A stretch of 64,000 bases of DNA from Clarireedia homoeocarpa (GCA_001465935.1 LNKV01000018.1:677345-741344), one strand, 5' to 3'; counted from the stretch's first letter, positions 33,731 through 46,400 are shown. Numbers and translations are program-made. The notes: generated by a model from the letters alone, not told the origin.

Positions 33731-34782
33731 ATGTTCAGCTTCTCGAATTTTGATGAAGTCTTCGACTTTGATCCAGACTGCTCGTATGATGCGGTTGCTG
33801 TTCAGCGCATTGAAGGAAATCGAAAGACGCTGGAAGGCCTCTTCGTCGACATTTTGATGAAGAATGCTAGTATCAGAAGGCGTATGCTTTCACTCACCTC
33901 AATAAACACATATATTTTTTGCTGATGCATCTTCTAGCGGTCAAGTATTATCCTCCGAAGACGAATAATGATTTACGAAGTCTACACAAGGCCATTATCG
34001 AGACAGCTGGCGAAGATCATGTTAAGCTTTCAATCCTTTACTACCTACTCCTTGATTTTGATGCGCCTACTGGACGACGGGACTACTCCATGAGTTTTGA
34101 GCAGCGGTGTTTTCTTCCTAAAAAATATCAAATCTACATAAAAGGTCTTTGGCATATGGATCGCCTGGATTTCGAAGTTTGTACTCGCAATTGTCCTAAG
34201 TAAAAGACGTGTGAACCTAACCAAAATTAGTCCGCACTTCAATACCTGACATATCCCTCTTTACTTCCGACTTTCGCGGACGAGATACTAGAGGTTCTTG
34301 TAAGGCATTCAAAGCACGATCTTGCGGTCCCTTTAGCATACTACCACACCGTTCATCCTACATTGACCGGTTCCAGCGCGACAGAAAGTTTGTTTTCGGC
34401 CATCGCAAGAACCAATGTTACAGAGGCGTTCTACTTTTCCCGTGGGCAAGCAGACAGCGCGCGGAGGCATATGTTTGAGCTGTTGATCGCCGCGGTGCTC
34501 AGCAATTCCTCTCCCGAAACGATTGCGGATCGCAGCGTCGAGCTGGTCAATCTTCCCTTTACACAAGAAGAGGAGGCTTGGTTTGAAGATTACTTGCTCC
34601 GTGGCGAAGGGAGAGCCATTAGAAAGGGAAGAGACACGGTGATGATGCGAAGAATTGGTATGGGGAAATTCTCGGAGACATTGTCACTGAAAGGCATTGG
34701 TGGTCGATCAGTTGGGGGGCTCGACTGGGATAGATTATCAGCAGCCGTAAAGGAGGGCTTGGGGCCTAGGATTGATATATAA
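33731..34782 (+). CDS. ELYS-like domain protein (nuclear pore associated)
   Basis: Exons 33731-33881, 33938-34176 and 34231-34782 join in phase to 313 aa. The protein is mostly alpha-helical and matches the fungal ELYS-domain pattern: an N-terminal block with FSFSNFDEVFDFDP, the central SILYYLLLDFDAP segment, then RCFLPKKYQIYIKGLWHMDR, then ALQYLTYPSLLPTF and RHMFELLIAAVLS. Known: the ELYS/Mel-28 helical domain links the Nup107-160 (Y) complex to chromatin in animals; fungi have a short form, called Ely5 in fission yeast, that associates with the pore. Length and lack of a WD/beta-propeller fit the short fungal form. It lies between smc4 and a CCCH/FG nucleoporin gene transcribed in the same direction. 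Confidence 0.82.
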
Positions 34783-35186
34783 GACAACTACAAAATAGCT
34801 GTACAGATTTTGCGATGATACCAGAATTGCGAGGGAGTTATAGGACATAGATCGTCATGATACGTAGAATAACAATTGTACAATAATCACAAAGATACCA
34901 ACCGTACTCTTCCTCTGCCAGCAAGTGAATTTCATTGTTCAGATCAAGCTACGCGATTAAAATTTCCGGACGCGGTATTGGCCGCGTCCAACCAATCCAA
35001 AACTATACATATCGCATCGAGACATGAACAATGCAAACACGACTTTAGCAGCATTGTGAGCAACGACGTCGCAGCAAGGAACAGTCGATGGCCCTAGACT
35101 AGCTCTACCAGTCCTTGCCGGTACTACACCAGAAACCGCAATGCGACTTGGATAACCGATTTAAACACAAACCCAAGCACGCCAGT
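34783..35186. other. Short intergenic region between two nucleoporin genes
   Basis: 404 bp between the ELYS-domain stop and the start of the CCCH nucleoporin, both on the plus strand. No ORF or repeat of note. It should hold the upstream gene's 3' end and the downstream promoter. Confidence 0.5.
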
Positions 35187-37220
35187 ATGGCTCCGCCAAT
35201 ATGTAAATTTTGGCAAAACGGAAACACATGCAGATATGGAGGTATATTTGTACGGAGCAGCGGCATGTCATTGAGCTCACGCTGACCTTCTGAAAGATAG
35301 ATGCAAATTTCGACACTCCGATGATAGTAGTAGCAGCAGCAGCGGAAACAACTACAACAATCGCTATGCTCCTCTTCAGAACCAATCCTCTAGTTACCAG
35401 CCTCGGCCGCATTCACGAAATAGCAATCAAGGACGAGGTGAGAGTGACATCATTATTGGCCCTATATGCTGGCTAATTGGTTTGCAAAGGGAATCAACCG
35501 CAAAGCGCACCATACAACTTAGAAAGAGAGGCTATCATACAGGACCTTACAACGGAACGGCCACAATGGATTCTCTCAGCATACGGGCCAGGCAAACAGG
35601 CACCAGAGCAGCTATTTGGAGGGCCGGCTCGCGAACAGAGCTTCGAAGAGATGCGCCTGCTTCATTATATGGCTGAAGCTTCAGGCAATCCACAACAAGC
35701 TGTTGGTTACCTTGACTGAATCGTGAGGAGCAACAAAAGCTAATGTGTTATAGGTACAAGCTGCGGAGGAGCTATGGAACAACTCAGAGCAACAAATCAG
35801 GGCAGTTTTGAATGACGTGGATGGCGCAATCAGGTTCATAATCAACGCCGAGAACCAACACCCAAACAGGATCGATATTTGCAAAGCTAGCACATCTCCA
35901 GACCAATCACCTTGGGTTCAACGAAGCAGTCCTGGCTTTCAATCCGCTCCTGCTAATAGCAATGCATTTGGTGCACCTAGTCAGCCAGCGACGTCGGCAT
36001 TCGGTCAACCTTCAGGGCAAAGTGCGTTCGGTCAACCCTCTGCATTTGGTCAACCCTCCGCCCAAAACGGGAATGCGTTTGGTCAGCCTTCGGGTCAAAA
36101 CACAAGTGCATTTGGGCAACCTTCGAATCAAAATACGAATGCCTTTGGACAACCTTCGGGACAAAATACAAATGGATTTGGTCAACCTTCGGGTCAAAAC
36201 TCAAATGCGTTTGGTGCACCCTCGCAAGCTTTTGGGGCTCCATCTCAGCTAGGGGGTTCTGTTGGATTTGGACAACCGTCAGCCATGGGACAAAAACCCA
36301 ATCCCTTCGGCATGGGTACTGCGCAGCCCACCCAGTCGGGCTTTGGACAGCCGTCGGCCCTAGGGCAGAAGCCGAATCCTTTCGGGGCACCTTCAAGTTC
36401 TGCTCCGTCAGGTTTCTCTGCTTTCGCTGGGTCTAACAACTCATATTCTACAGGTCAACCAGGTAATAATGCCTTTGGCGCATTTGGTGCTCCATCAACC
36501 GCAAATCCTCTTCCTCCAGCTATTCAACAACCCCAAGCCAACCCATTGGCTCAAAATGCAAACCCGCTGGGCTCGACACCTGCTTTCGGTCAGCCCAGCT
36601 CCCAGCCTAATCCCTTCAACCCTAACAATAATGTACCTGCGCCTTCCATGACGTTTGGAGCACCTTCATCGGCACAGAAAAATCCTTTTGCAGCTCAAAA
36701 TTCTCAACCTGCGGCTCCAAGCCAAAACCCCTTTGGAAATGCAAACAGCCAGGCAGCCCCGTCATCCCAACCCAACGGCTTTTCACAACAATCCTTCATC
36801 AATAATCAGTCAGGGTTCGCAAACGCCAATAATATTAATCAAAATGCACCCGCGCAAAACGGGTCGAATGTGAGGCCATTCAGCCCGAACTTCCAGCCTC
36901 CATCAGATCCAAACGACTTGTACCAGCCTCCAGCGGAAAGTTATATACGCATGGGAAGCAATGGACATCCAGAATCTTTCAATGGTAAACCGATTATCCT
37001 TAAGGACGGAGAGGTGGGTACGATGAACCAGGGGAATTTTGTCAAAATATGGTTTCCAAGAGGCCCGCCAGCACTCGATAATTCTTCCGAAATGCCAAAT
37101 GCGGAATATGATGAAGCGACAAAATCAAGGTACTTGCAAGCAAGGCAAACTGGCGCTTTTGCTGATGGCGTGATGCCAATGATACCCCCTAAAAAAGAGT
37201 GGTGTTTATGGAATTTCTAG
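35187..37220 (+). CDS. CCCH zinc-finger FG-repeat nucleoporin (Nup42/Amo1-like)
   Basis: Exons 35187-35241, 35297-35437, 35490-35701 and 35754-37220 join in phase to 624 aa. Seen: a zinc finger at the extreme N-terminus with Cys6-x8-Cys15-x5-Cys21-x3-His25, assembled across the first splice site. A helical block follows (GPGKQAPEQLFGGPAREQSF, then NPQQAVQAAEELWNNSEQQI). About 300 residues of FG repeats come next, mainly an 11-aa unit AFGQPSGQNTN, with FGAPS variants. A conserved C-terminal domain ends in PPKKEWCLWNF. Known: Nup42 in yeast and Amo1 in fission yeast are cytoplasmic-face pore or rim proteins that work with Gle1 in mRNA export. The CCCH plus FG layout is diagnostic of the group. 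The exact orthology is inferred. Confidence 0.9.
36070..36220 (+). repeat. 33-bp coding repeat in the FG domain
   Basis: Four to five successive 33-bp units each encode an 11-residue AFGQPSGQNTN-type repeat. The bases differ mostly at third positions, so the protein repeat is kept while the DNA has diverged. Confidence 0.8.
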
Positions 37221-37459
37221 GGTCTCGAAGCATTTGTTCATGTGCGGGTTCATGAAAAGAGTGGTCATGCATTGGGATGGCGTTTTGGACATTAGATGTA
37301 TCATACTACATATGAAGGGGTCTTTGCTGGAAATATTCACTGTATCGTTCATATACCCAGATCAGCAACCCCAGGTGCCAGAATCCAGTCTGTCGTTTCC
37401 TCAAGCTCTTGCGCTAGGGGCAATCAAGCTCCCATTGGCCTTCAGGTCACCGCAAACCA

Positions 37460-38149
37460 TCACACCATCTCACCCCCTTTTGTCAAAAGAAAACATTTCA
37501 CCAGCACCTCACGTCCGTCGTCCAAACCTCCTAAATTCCTCCGCATCTCCATAATCTCATCCCGCGCCCTCTGAGCCGGATAAATCAAATCTCCTCTCCA
37601 ACTCGGCACGGCTAAGAACGCGATCGGCCCGGCGAAATCACGTCCATATTCAACCACCATCTTTATCTCTCGTAGATGCGGCATCTGCGCCAGGAGAGAG
37701 ATGAGAGTGTGCTGGCGGAGTCTGTTCCAGGCGCGGAAATCGAGCGCGACGGAGTGCGTGGGAAAATAGGGAAGGAGGGTGAGAAGGGACTTGATGGTGT
37801 TCTGGGGTGCGGCGGGATTGTAGTTTGACGGGAGGGTCAGGTAGAGTGTATCGTGCTCGGGGGAGATTGGTATGGATGTGGATTGCGGGGTGGGCTGGCA
37901 GGGGTTTATGAATGGTTGACATTGAGGAATCTGCAGGAGTTGGTAGGTGGAGAGGAGGAAGGTGCGGGATTCATGATTGATGCAGGAGAGGATGGGTGGT
38001 TTGGTTAGGGATATCAGGCAGTCCGGGTGGGTGGACAATGTAGTAACTTGAACAATTCGAGGAGGTGGTAGGAGATGCGACCATATTTCCAAACGCAGTT
38101 CTGCAGGAAGAGACGGAAAGAGCGGGAAGGTAATATCGGTGGTCGTCAT
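37460..38149 (-). CDS. 2EXR-domain protein
   Basis: An intronless frame of 229 aa on the minus strand. The N-terminus reads FPLFPSLPAELRLEIWSHLL, the hallmark of the fungal 2EXR domain (an F-box-like helical motif with a two-residue E..R signature), followed by PILSCINHESRTFLLSTYQ, also typical. The rest is less conserved and ends in a charged segment. Members are abundant in Pezizomycotina and mostly uncharacterised; a role as an F-box-like adaptor is a guess from the N-terminal helix. The stop lies 240 bp from that of the CCCH nucleoporin, in convergent orientation. The start follows a usual ATG with the motif at residue 8, as in most relatives. Confidence 0.85.
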   Translation of the reverse strand: MTTTDITFPLFPSLPAELRLEIWSHLLPPPRIVQVTTLSTHPDCLISLTKPPILSCINHESRTFLLSTYQLLQIPQCQPFINPCQPTPQSTSIPISPEHDTLYLTLPSNYNPAAPQNTIKSLLTLLPYFPTHSVALDFRAWNRLRQHTLISLLAQMPHLREIKMVVEYGRDFAGPIAFLAVPSWRGDLIYPAQRARDEIMEMRRNLGGLDDGREVLVKCFLLTKGGEMV

Positions 38150-39636
38150 GGTGATAAATACAGATGAATTCGGAACAAAGGGTGTATGGATTATTGACTG
38201 CGGAGCCGCCGGAGTTGTGGAGACAAAGCAAAGAAGTTACCTCTATGGGAGCTAACGTTAAACAATTGAAAAGAAATCTTCGAGAAGAGAAAATTGGATG
38301 GATGCATGAGTAAAAGTCATTATTGTCTTTATGAGGGAGGAGCATGTTATATTCCAACAGATATTTGACATAAAAAAAAAACCCTACCCCCGATTTTGAG
38401 TAAGTGACCCGCCACACCAGACCTTTTTCTTAACCTCGAGCCTCTGTTCTCCACTTTTGAAACTACCCAACCGCCCGCCTACCTACCTACCTACCTACCT
38501 GCAGCTTTCTTGAGGTCGCGATAGCGATATACAAATGTATCATCATCTTCTTCTTCCAAAAATCTCAAACGCAATTCATAGCTACGTATCAGAGGTTGCA
38601 AAGCTGGAAGTTAAGTAAGTCATGGACCTACCTGCCTGCACCTGCACCGCAATTGATATCATCTCTCTATAATTTCCGGCTCCTCAATTTCTTCAGATAG
38701 TACTTTTCCAAAGCGAGTCGGCCGTATCACTTTGACGGTGTGCTCTCGAATATCATATCACTTCCGCATCGGTTGAAATGCTTGAAATGCTAGATAGATA
38801 GCATTCGTTCTTCGCGAGGCCGTAATGTAAATCTTAAGAAATCCATGCCCATCGTCAGTATGTCTCGCTGGTTTCCCATTTCTGGTGCATCGTATGCGCA
38901 GGACATTGATTGGCCAGTTGGAACTTTCTGTGCTTTGCCTTTGCGTCTCACGTTATTTCAGAGGTGATTGACTGTAGGGCATTCATAGTCTTTCGAATCC
39001 CAAATCCTTCAACTTCTGTACTCTTTCCCGGGGGCTATCTAGGTCAGGCTAGGCTGCCAGCTCACCTCGATGTATCTGTTCACTTCTGCAATGAAGTAAC
39101 TGCTTAAGCATCATGCACCAAAACAATCAAGACGATATTCCAACTCTCCTAACCATGACTTTAGCATTCAAACCCATATCTTTCTCCGAAAACGATATTC
39201 CAACCTTTAGGCCTCCTACCTACTACTCCAGCATTAGAGCCCATATCTGTCTCCCCTCCCAAGACTACGCACGCATCATACAATTGCTTTGAAAAAAAAA
39301 AAAAAAACTCACCACATCAACGACATCTCCCATTTCCCCCTTTCTCAATCATCTTTCCACTCAGACCCCCTCCCCATTCAGAACACCACCACCACCACAA
39401 GCACAAACAACTCACCCATCCACCCACTTCCTTTCCTTACTTAGCCCATCGTCAGAAACGCGTAAGAAAATCCACAGCAGCAGCGAGATAAACACTCCCA
39501 GTGAACAGACAAACCAACCAAAAAGTAGACAACCAGAAAGAAAGATACATACATATATGCATACATCGAAGAACCAAACCAAACCCGCAGAAAGAGAACG
39601 AATCCGAGGTACAAGGGATAAGATAAACAAGAAGAA

Positions 39637-39668
<32 letters not shown>

Positions 39669-39792
39669 ACAGCGCCTTGAAGCTTGCACACCTGTACCCT
39701 TGTATACAGGAGGTGACTAGATGGATAAATGAATGAATGGATGGATGGATGGATGGATGGATGATAAACAGTTAGGAAGGGAGGAGTTACAT

Positions 39793-39846
39793 AAGATGAG
39801 ATGAGATGAGATGAGATGAGATGAGATGAGATGAGATGAGATGAGA
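39793..39846. repeat. GATGA pentanucleotide microsatellite
   Basis: About ten uninterrupted copies, with related GACAA repeats following at about 39856-39878. Confidence 0.9.
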
Positions 39847-40499
39847 CAAGATGAGACAAGACAAGACAAGACAAGATAACCGATAGTTCTAGATGTTGCT
39901 GTGATGTAATTAATATAATGTAATGAGATGCAATACAAAGTTACAGTTACAGTTACAGTTACAGTTACAGTTACAGCACGTACGATGAGATCAGATCCGA
40001 TCATCCGATGCGATGCGATCCGATCAGATAACCGAACCATCCATCCACCTTCTCCTCTCTCCTCCCCTGCCCTCCCCACACGCACATCTCATCTCATCTC
40101 ATCTAGAACAACAACAACCCCACTTGAAGAGAAGCCAGAAGCCAGAAGAAGAATAAGCTTTTATTTTAATCCAAGCTCCATACAGTACAAGTACATACAT
40201 ACAATCAATGCATTAACATTAACATCAACATCACCAGATTTATGTAACTGACTCTAAGAAAGTCGCAGTCGCAGTCGCAACCGCAATCAATTACCGTAAT
40301 GACGTTACAGTACATACGTAGGTGGATTGCAACAACAACAACACCAAAACGGTTTCCAGTACGTATCCACCAACCCCCTACCCGATCTCACCACCTACGT
40401 ACGTACTTGTACGTAGCTCTCCCTCCCTCCCTCCCTTCTTTCCTATACAGTAATAAAACACGCGGGAAGTAAGTACAAGTAGTATCGATACCTCCCGGT

Positions 40500-40556
40500 C
40501 CCCCCCCCCCCCCCCCCCCACAAAAAAAGGGGACCAAACGCGAGAGCGAGTATGTA

Positions 40557-40600
<44 letters not shown>
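40500..40600. repeat. C homopolymer (about 20) followed by GT dinucleotide repeat
   Basis: A run of about 20 C (40500-40519) lies 45 bp before a GT repeat of about 18 units (40565-40600). Homopolymer lengths of this size are unreliable in most assemblies. Confidence 0.85.
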
Positions 40601-40601
<1 letters not shown>

Positions 40602-41741
40602 ATTGCATAATAAGAAGGAAAGAAAGAAGGAAGGGAGGGAGGGGAAGGAAAAAAAAAAAGAAGGAATACGAATACGAATGAGTGAGTGAGTGAGTGAGTG
40701 AATGAATGAATGAATGACATACAGTAAGTAACTAAGTACTGTATGTAGTAAGTTAGAGGTCTTTAAGAGGGAGGTAGATAAGTAGGTAGGTAGGATGGAT
40801 GGATGGATGGATTACATCATATCATCTACCATCGTCATCGTCATCGTCATCGCCATCGCCATCGCTGTCACTATTGTTAGCAAAAGAAGAAGAAGAAGAA
40901 AGACAAAGAAAGAACAGAATTACCACCTACATCATACCCCATACCCATACCTTACGCCTCATACACCAATCTCTCTACCCTCCACATGGCATAGCATACA
41001 AATCAATTACCGCCCATGCAAAGATACTCAAATCATTAGAGGGGATCAAGTTCATGATATTGCTATACTAGCTACAACCGTAAAGTATCAAGATTCCTAT
41101 GTATCTGGAACCCTTATCCAAAAAAAGGAAAATTGAATTCCTTTCTTTGCCAATACAACTGTGCTTTTCCATTCCATTCTTTTGCTTTCCTCTTTACTTT
41201 CACCAAAAAAATATTCCTCGTTTGTAACCTCCCATCTTCCTTCCTTCGAACATTACACCCTTGTTACCTTATCCTCTAATACCATCTTCCACTATACTCA
41301 TAATAAAAACATAAGAAATTCCAGCTAGATATTGTGTACGCATTAAGTAAACTAGCAGAAACCATAAAAGGAAACCCCCCACAAAGAAGGAACAGGTTTG
41401 GAAGAAGCCTAAGTAAGACAACTACAGAATTGAAACATAAACCTGCAATTCTTCTTTCTCCTTCTCCGTTTGTACGCCATAATAAGCATAAGTGTGGAGT
41501 ATGTTATCGGCTTATTCCTACAAAACCCCGCAACCAACGCCACCAATAAACGCCAAGCAGACATGACATGATAAGCTTTAGAAGAAAAAAGAAACCCCTG
41601 GTATCGTACAAAACTCCATGTTAGCCAGACGCCGCCAGTATCATCCAATAACCCCTCCCAAAAATCCCCAGTAGATACAAGGAAGAGACAAGATTCAGTC
41701 AGTGCAAAACAAAAACAGTTGACGGATAATGTATGGGTAAT

Positions 41742-43088
41742 TCACGCGGTTAGCTCTTCCCATGCATTCGGGTCGATGAGAAAATCAAAGTCATTCCAGC
41801 TTTCATTGATGGAAGTCTCTTCATTTCCGAAAAAACTATCGTACGAAAAGATGGGCGTTTCTTCGGCTGAAGAGACTTGACTTTGGCTTGATGGCGCTGA
41901 TGGTGCGAGTGTTGAGTTTAATCCTTCGTAACTTGGGTATAATTGACCCCCCTTGCCAACAGCTATTGCGTTTTGGAATGAGTGATAGGCACTAGGACCT
42001 TGATATTGAGGCAGGTTATGGCTTCCAGCCATCAAGAAGCTGTCTGGTGAAATGGCGGAACCAAGCGCCATTTGGTCATTTGCTGGTAGAGCAGTACTTA
42101 ATGGAAAGGCATCTTGACCATTCAAGTGGCCATAGTCTGGGCTGCCCAAAGTATTGTTGAATGTCGTAGCCATGTTTGAAGAGAATGTGTTTGCTGGTAC
42201 TGAAACTTGATTGAGAGGGGACGCCGTAGAAGCAGGTGAGAAAGGTTGCTGGCCATTCGTCATGGCTGCAGGAGAGGCGGCAGGAGTTCCGTTAGCCGAG
42301 GCGTGGTGACTGGCAGTGCCGACGGGGTTCGAAGATCTCCTTGCATCATCTTGAGCAGTGTCGGCTGTATTGATTGGGCTCGGAACGGCGAAAGATGAAG
42401 ACCTTTTGTGAGACGATTGAAACCTCTGTTGCTGAGTTGGGTAAGGAGACGTGCGGAAGTTCATAGGATGCTGGAATGATTGAGGTCTCGATGAAGCTTG
42501 AACTTGGTTCATCATTGGCGCTGACATTTGATTCGGCATGGGACTTGACATTGGACCTGGGACATTGTTGAGTACGGCGTTGGACATTGTCGTCGGATTG
42601 GGGTTAAACATTGGATTATATCCCTGCATGGGATTGGACATCATGCCCTGATCTGGTGCGAGTGAATAAGATGATCGCAAAGCCTCATCAAGCTGCCTTC
42701 GAATGCCGACATTGGCGGATAGGTAGGCGGAGAACTTATCTCCGAGCGTGCCGGTGTGGAGATGGTATGGGAGTTGCATTGCGAATCGGTTAATTCCATC
42801 GTCTTCCTCCTCGTACATCTCTTCATTGGCGACATCATGCTCGGTAACCTTCAAGGCTCGACCAGTTCTTTGTTTGTGTATCTCGGAAGCCTTTCGTGCT
42901 GATTCGACTCGTGCTTCCAGACTTCGGTCGCTTCTTCTTGAGGCAGCAATGAATGCACGCTCCTTGTTCTCCTCATGAGATCTTACGGTCTAATGAGAGG
43001 TCAATAACTTCTATGCTACGTTAATGAGAAGAGGAGGAGAGGAAGTATTCACCTTGACCGGCCTAATAGGCGTCCGGATGACAGGCAT
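41742..43088 (-). CDS. Conserved fungal protein of unknown function, 427 aa
   Basis: Two exons, 43088-43053 (MPVIRTPIRPVK only) and 42989-41742, join across a 63-bp intron. The first 115 residues look strongly constrained: a basic, helical stretch (SHEENKERAFIAASRRSDR, SLEARVESARKASEIHKQRT), then VTEHDVANEEMYEEEDD and FSAYLSANVGIRRQLDEAL. The remainder is disordered, rich in Met, Asn, Pro, Ser and Gln. It ends in an acidic-aromatic tail with FSYDSFFGNEE and NDFDFLIDPNAW that would suit a transcriptional activation region. I recall such proteins in Pezizomycotina only as hypothetical. No canonical DNA-binding domain is seen, so a transcription-cofactor role is inference. The 5' leader contains a CAG/CTG-type repeat. 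Confidence 0.75.
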
Positions 43089-43373
43089 GATGGCGATGAT
43101 TGATGTTGATGTTGATGTTGATGATGATGATTCGCGTGAGGATGTTAGGAGAGAGTGGTATATCGCGGTGGTATTGAGGTAGTTCCGGGCAGAGTTTTGG
43201 CAGGTGAAGGGAAGAAGAGGGGTTTGAAAGTTTATGAGGATTTTTGAAACAATAAAAGCTTCAAGCGTTGAGTGGGAATTGGTAGGGATTGGGGTTCTGA
43301 CGCAGCGCAGGAGCCGAGTATGTATCGTAAGGCTTTGTGAAGGATGGGGTGCGGGTGAGATGGAGCAGCAGTA

Positions 43374-43440
43374 GCAGGACAGTAGCAGGAGCAGTAGCAG
43401 TAGCAGGAGCAGTAGCAGTAGCAGGAGCAGTAGTGCAGAG
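43374..43440. repeat. CAG-type triplet repeat in the leader of the 427-aa protein gene
   Basis: On the plus strand this is a run of about 21 GCAGTA/GCAGGA triplet pairs; on the transcribed strand it reads as CTGCTA/CTCCTG. It lies about 290 bp upstream of the start codon at 43088, most likely in the 5' leader or promoter. Confidence 0.8.
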
Positions 43441-46400
43441 CTCCAAGAAGACAGCTTCCGCAAACGGATACCGTAGAATGACCTTAATTGATACTCGTGC
43501 AAGGAAGCAAACAGAAAAAGAAGAGATGCGGAGCTTGCGTTACTTGCGTTAGAGGAGAGGAGAGGAGAGGAGACGAGAGGAGACGAGAGGAGACGAGAGC
43601 GACGTTCAAAAGAAAATCTTTAGTCTCGTGGAAGATTTTAATCTCGTGCAAGATCAATTATTAATTAGATTCGGCGTGGATCTGGGAATCGCTGGGATGG
43701 CCGATGCTTCTCTTTCTTTCAAACGTGGCTCTTGTGTGTAACTTCGCGATTCGCAAGCACTTTTGACAAAGGTTGCTGAGATCGAAGAAAGCTTTTTTCC
43801 CCTCTCGCTACTGGTGACTGGCGACCGCAACCACCACTTTCTGCAAAAGAACAGGGCGCGGGGATCGTGGTACCGATTGCGTGAGATCAAAGACGCCTTT
43901 TTCTTTTCGGGAAAAGCGAGAGAAATCGATCTTTTCTCGGGCGACAGCTTGATGTGCGATGGAGATGGAGACGGAGATGTACTTGTGCTTGTACTTGTGC
44001 GTGCTTGTACTTGTGCTTGTGCTTGTGCTTGTGCTTGAGAGCGGATGGATATACTGTATGCTTGGTGGGTCTGGTCTTCCTATCCCTCTTTCTACTTGTC
44101 GAGCTGACGAGGAGTCGAGATTCGCGGCGGATAAAGAGGTTGGCGTGGGAGGCGTGGGAGGCGTGGGAGGAAGCACCAAAGTAGCTGGCTGCACGAAAGT
44201 CGCTGGCTACGGATGAATACGGCTGTATACCAGAAAACAAATCGATCAAAGTCTGATAACTTGTATCGTTTCCAATCCAGAATGCGCTCTTCAACTCGAG
44301 GGGGAATAATTCATATTTATTGCCATTCACCTCTCACCTCTCTTCTAGCTCCTCAAACAAATGCGTTCTAACTTACGACGGAGTGAGAAGCCAAAAGCAG
44401 AAAACCACGTCTAGTCAAGGTGTGCAGGAGTCCTCACAGCGTTTGATAGGACAAGTAGACAAATAAAAGGGTCCTCCAAGGCGCCCCTTGAGGTTGCAAA
44501 GCACACAGAGTACAAAGTACAAAGCGCGCTCTCAACACGCTCTCTGATTCGAATACGAATTCGAGACATTTCCAGCATGACATGCCAATTCACACATTCC
44601 CATCTCTGCCCTCCCTTTCGCCCTTTCGCTCTTTAGCCTTTTGGCTAGCTAGCATATACAAATACAAGTACCATGTCCATCCATGTCCATGCCCATGCCC
44701 ATGCCCATACCCCATGCCCTCACTAAATCATCCTATCCTTTCGTCTCTTTCCTTTTGATCGGATATTTCTGATCGATACCCGTTCTTTTAAAACTGACAC
44801 CTTTGTCCTTTTGGTCCGCATTCTCGCAGATCGATTCTTCCGTGAAACGATGCAACTCTTTCATTGGCCCAAGGTGGCCCAAGGTGGCCCAACTCGAAGA
44901 TTCTTCACGACCCGACGTATGTTTTACCAGATTGCCGAGATGGAGAACGACGCCGCTATGCTGCGATTCCATGCAGGTATCAGCCCCAAAAACGACACTT
45001 TCATGCTTGTTCCCAGAGCTTCAGATAGATCCCAGAGCTTCAGATAGATCCCAGAGCTTCAGATAGATCCCAGAGCTTCAGATAGATCCCAGAGCTTCAG
45101 ATAGATCCCAGAGCTTCAGATAGATCCCAGAGCTTCAGATAGATCCAAAGGGTAAAATCCCCAGCGATCCAAGCTCTAGCTGGGTCGAGGTTCCTCCTTC
45201 TATTATTGAAGTGCAAGTCCCCGAGATCTAGCTTTGGACAAACACGCAAACAAGGGGTCTGATAGGTCGATGTGACACTGTGCGACACTCACCGTGGGGC
45301 TTGCAGCTTTTCTGGAGTAAAAGGCTGTCCCCACTATGATGCAACCAAAAATAAGAGACAGAGACAGAGACAGAGGCAGAGACAGAAACAGAGACAAAGA
45401 CGACCCAACAGCTAGTTGCATGTTATTTCCATGCTACGCAGTGATTCCCGAGTCTTACGGTGGCAACTCAGCAGGTGGGTTGTATAAAAACTTGGGGAGC
45501 CTGGGGGGGGTGGCTTGGGGAACTAGAACGATCTACAGTATTTTGTACGGTTTCTGCTTAACCAAGATCCGAGGGGCTCGCCTCGTATGCTTGGGCTCGC
45601 TATGGCAAAGCTATAGCAAGCTATGGGTAAGCTATGGCAAGCTATGCTCAATTCTGAATCCGAGCTACAAGGGCAGATGGCCAGAAACGGCCATGTTTTC
45701 AGTGCCTAATTACCCAAGATTTATCCCAGCCAGTCAATCATGCGTTTTTGTTCTTGTTGCGTCAAGGGGGGAAACAATTAGTTCCAATTAATTCCCTCAG
45801 CCTAGACCGTCTCTGCGCTGCTCTGCGCTGCTCTGCGCTACTCCTGAGCGAACCCGAGAAGGAATGACATAAGATTCTAGAAAGCTACATCATTTCGTAC
45901 TTTAGTATACCAACACCTTGCGACTTTGCTTCCATACCCAGATCTACTTACCCAGCACCTGGAGAATCTAGCGATAGAATTTCGTCCTTTCTTTGCGCCA
46001 GAGCACCAACTCGCAGCACCAAGTCGCAGCGCCACGAAGTATTACATTCATCGCATGATTCGTATTCGTATGTATCATTTTCAAGATTTGCCTCCACGTT
46101 GCACGCAGTCAACTTGTTTATCTATCAGTTGCTGGCCTCTGACCAACCTTTGAAAGCCACTAGAGCTAGGTTCCCGCAGCCATGTCCTCCAGTGGCCCCC
46201 CTCGCCCCCCAAGCCATCAAGCCCCCATCCACACGTGTCCATCCACCACACTCGCACCCCAAACTTTGGGGTTGCAACCCAGCAAGGAGCTTATCTAGAT
46301 CGTGCTTCGCTACCCATATTCGCATTCGCAGAAGGTCAGGGAGCAGGTTCAACAATTTTTCCTTCCCTACCTGGATCCCGGACTACGAAGGCGAAAGGGA

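Larger units (their letters stand above)
38150..41741. other. Repeat-rich intergenic region
   Basis: About 3.6 kb without a supported gene. Microsatellites include GGAT at 39737-39763, GATGA at 39793-39846, ACAGTT at about 39939-39976, a C-run at 40500-40519, GT at about 40565-40600, GAGT/GAAT at 40676-40715 and CATCGT/CATCGC at about 40832-40866. Frames across this stretch only encode repeat peptides. Confidence 0.6.

Noticed and set aside
45011..45146. Possible CRISPR-like array
   Set aside because: Direct tandem units without spacers in a fungal genome; a minisatellite.
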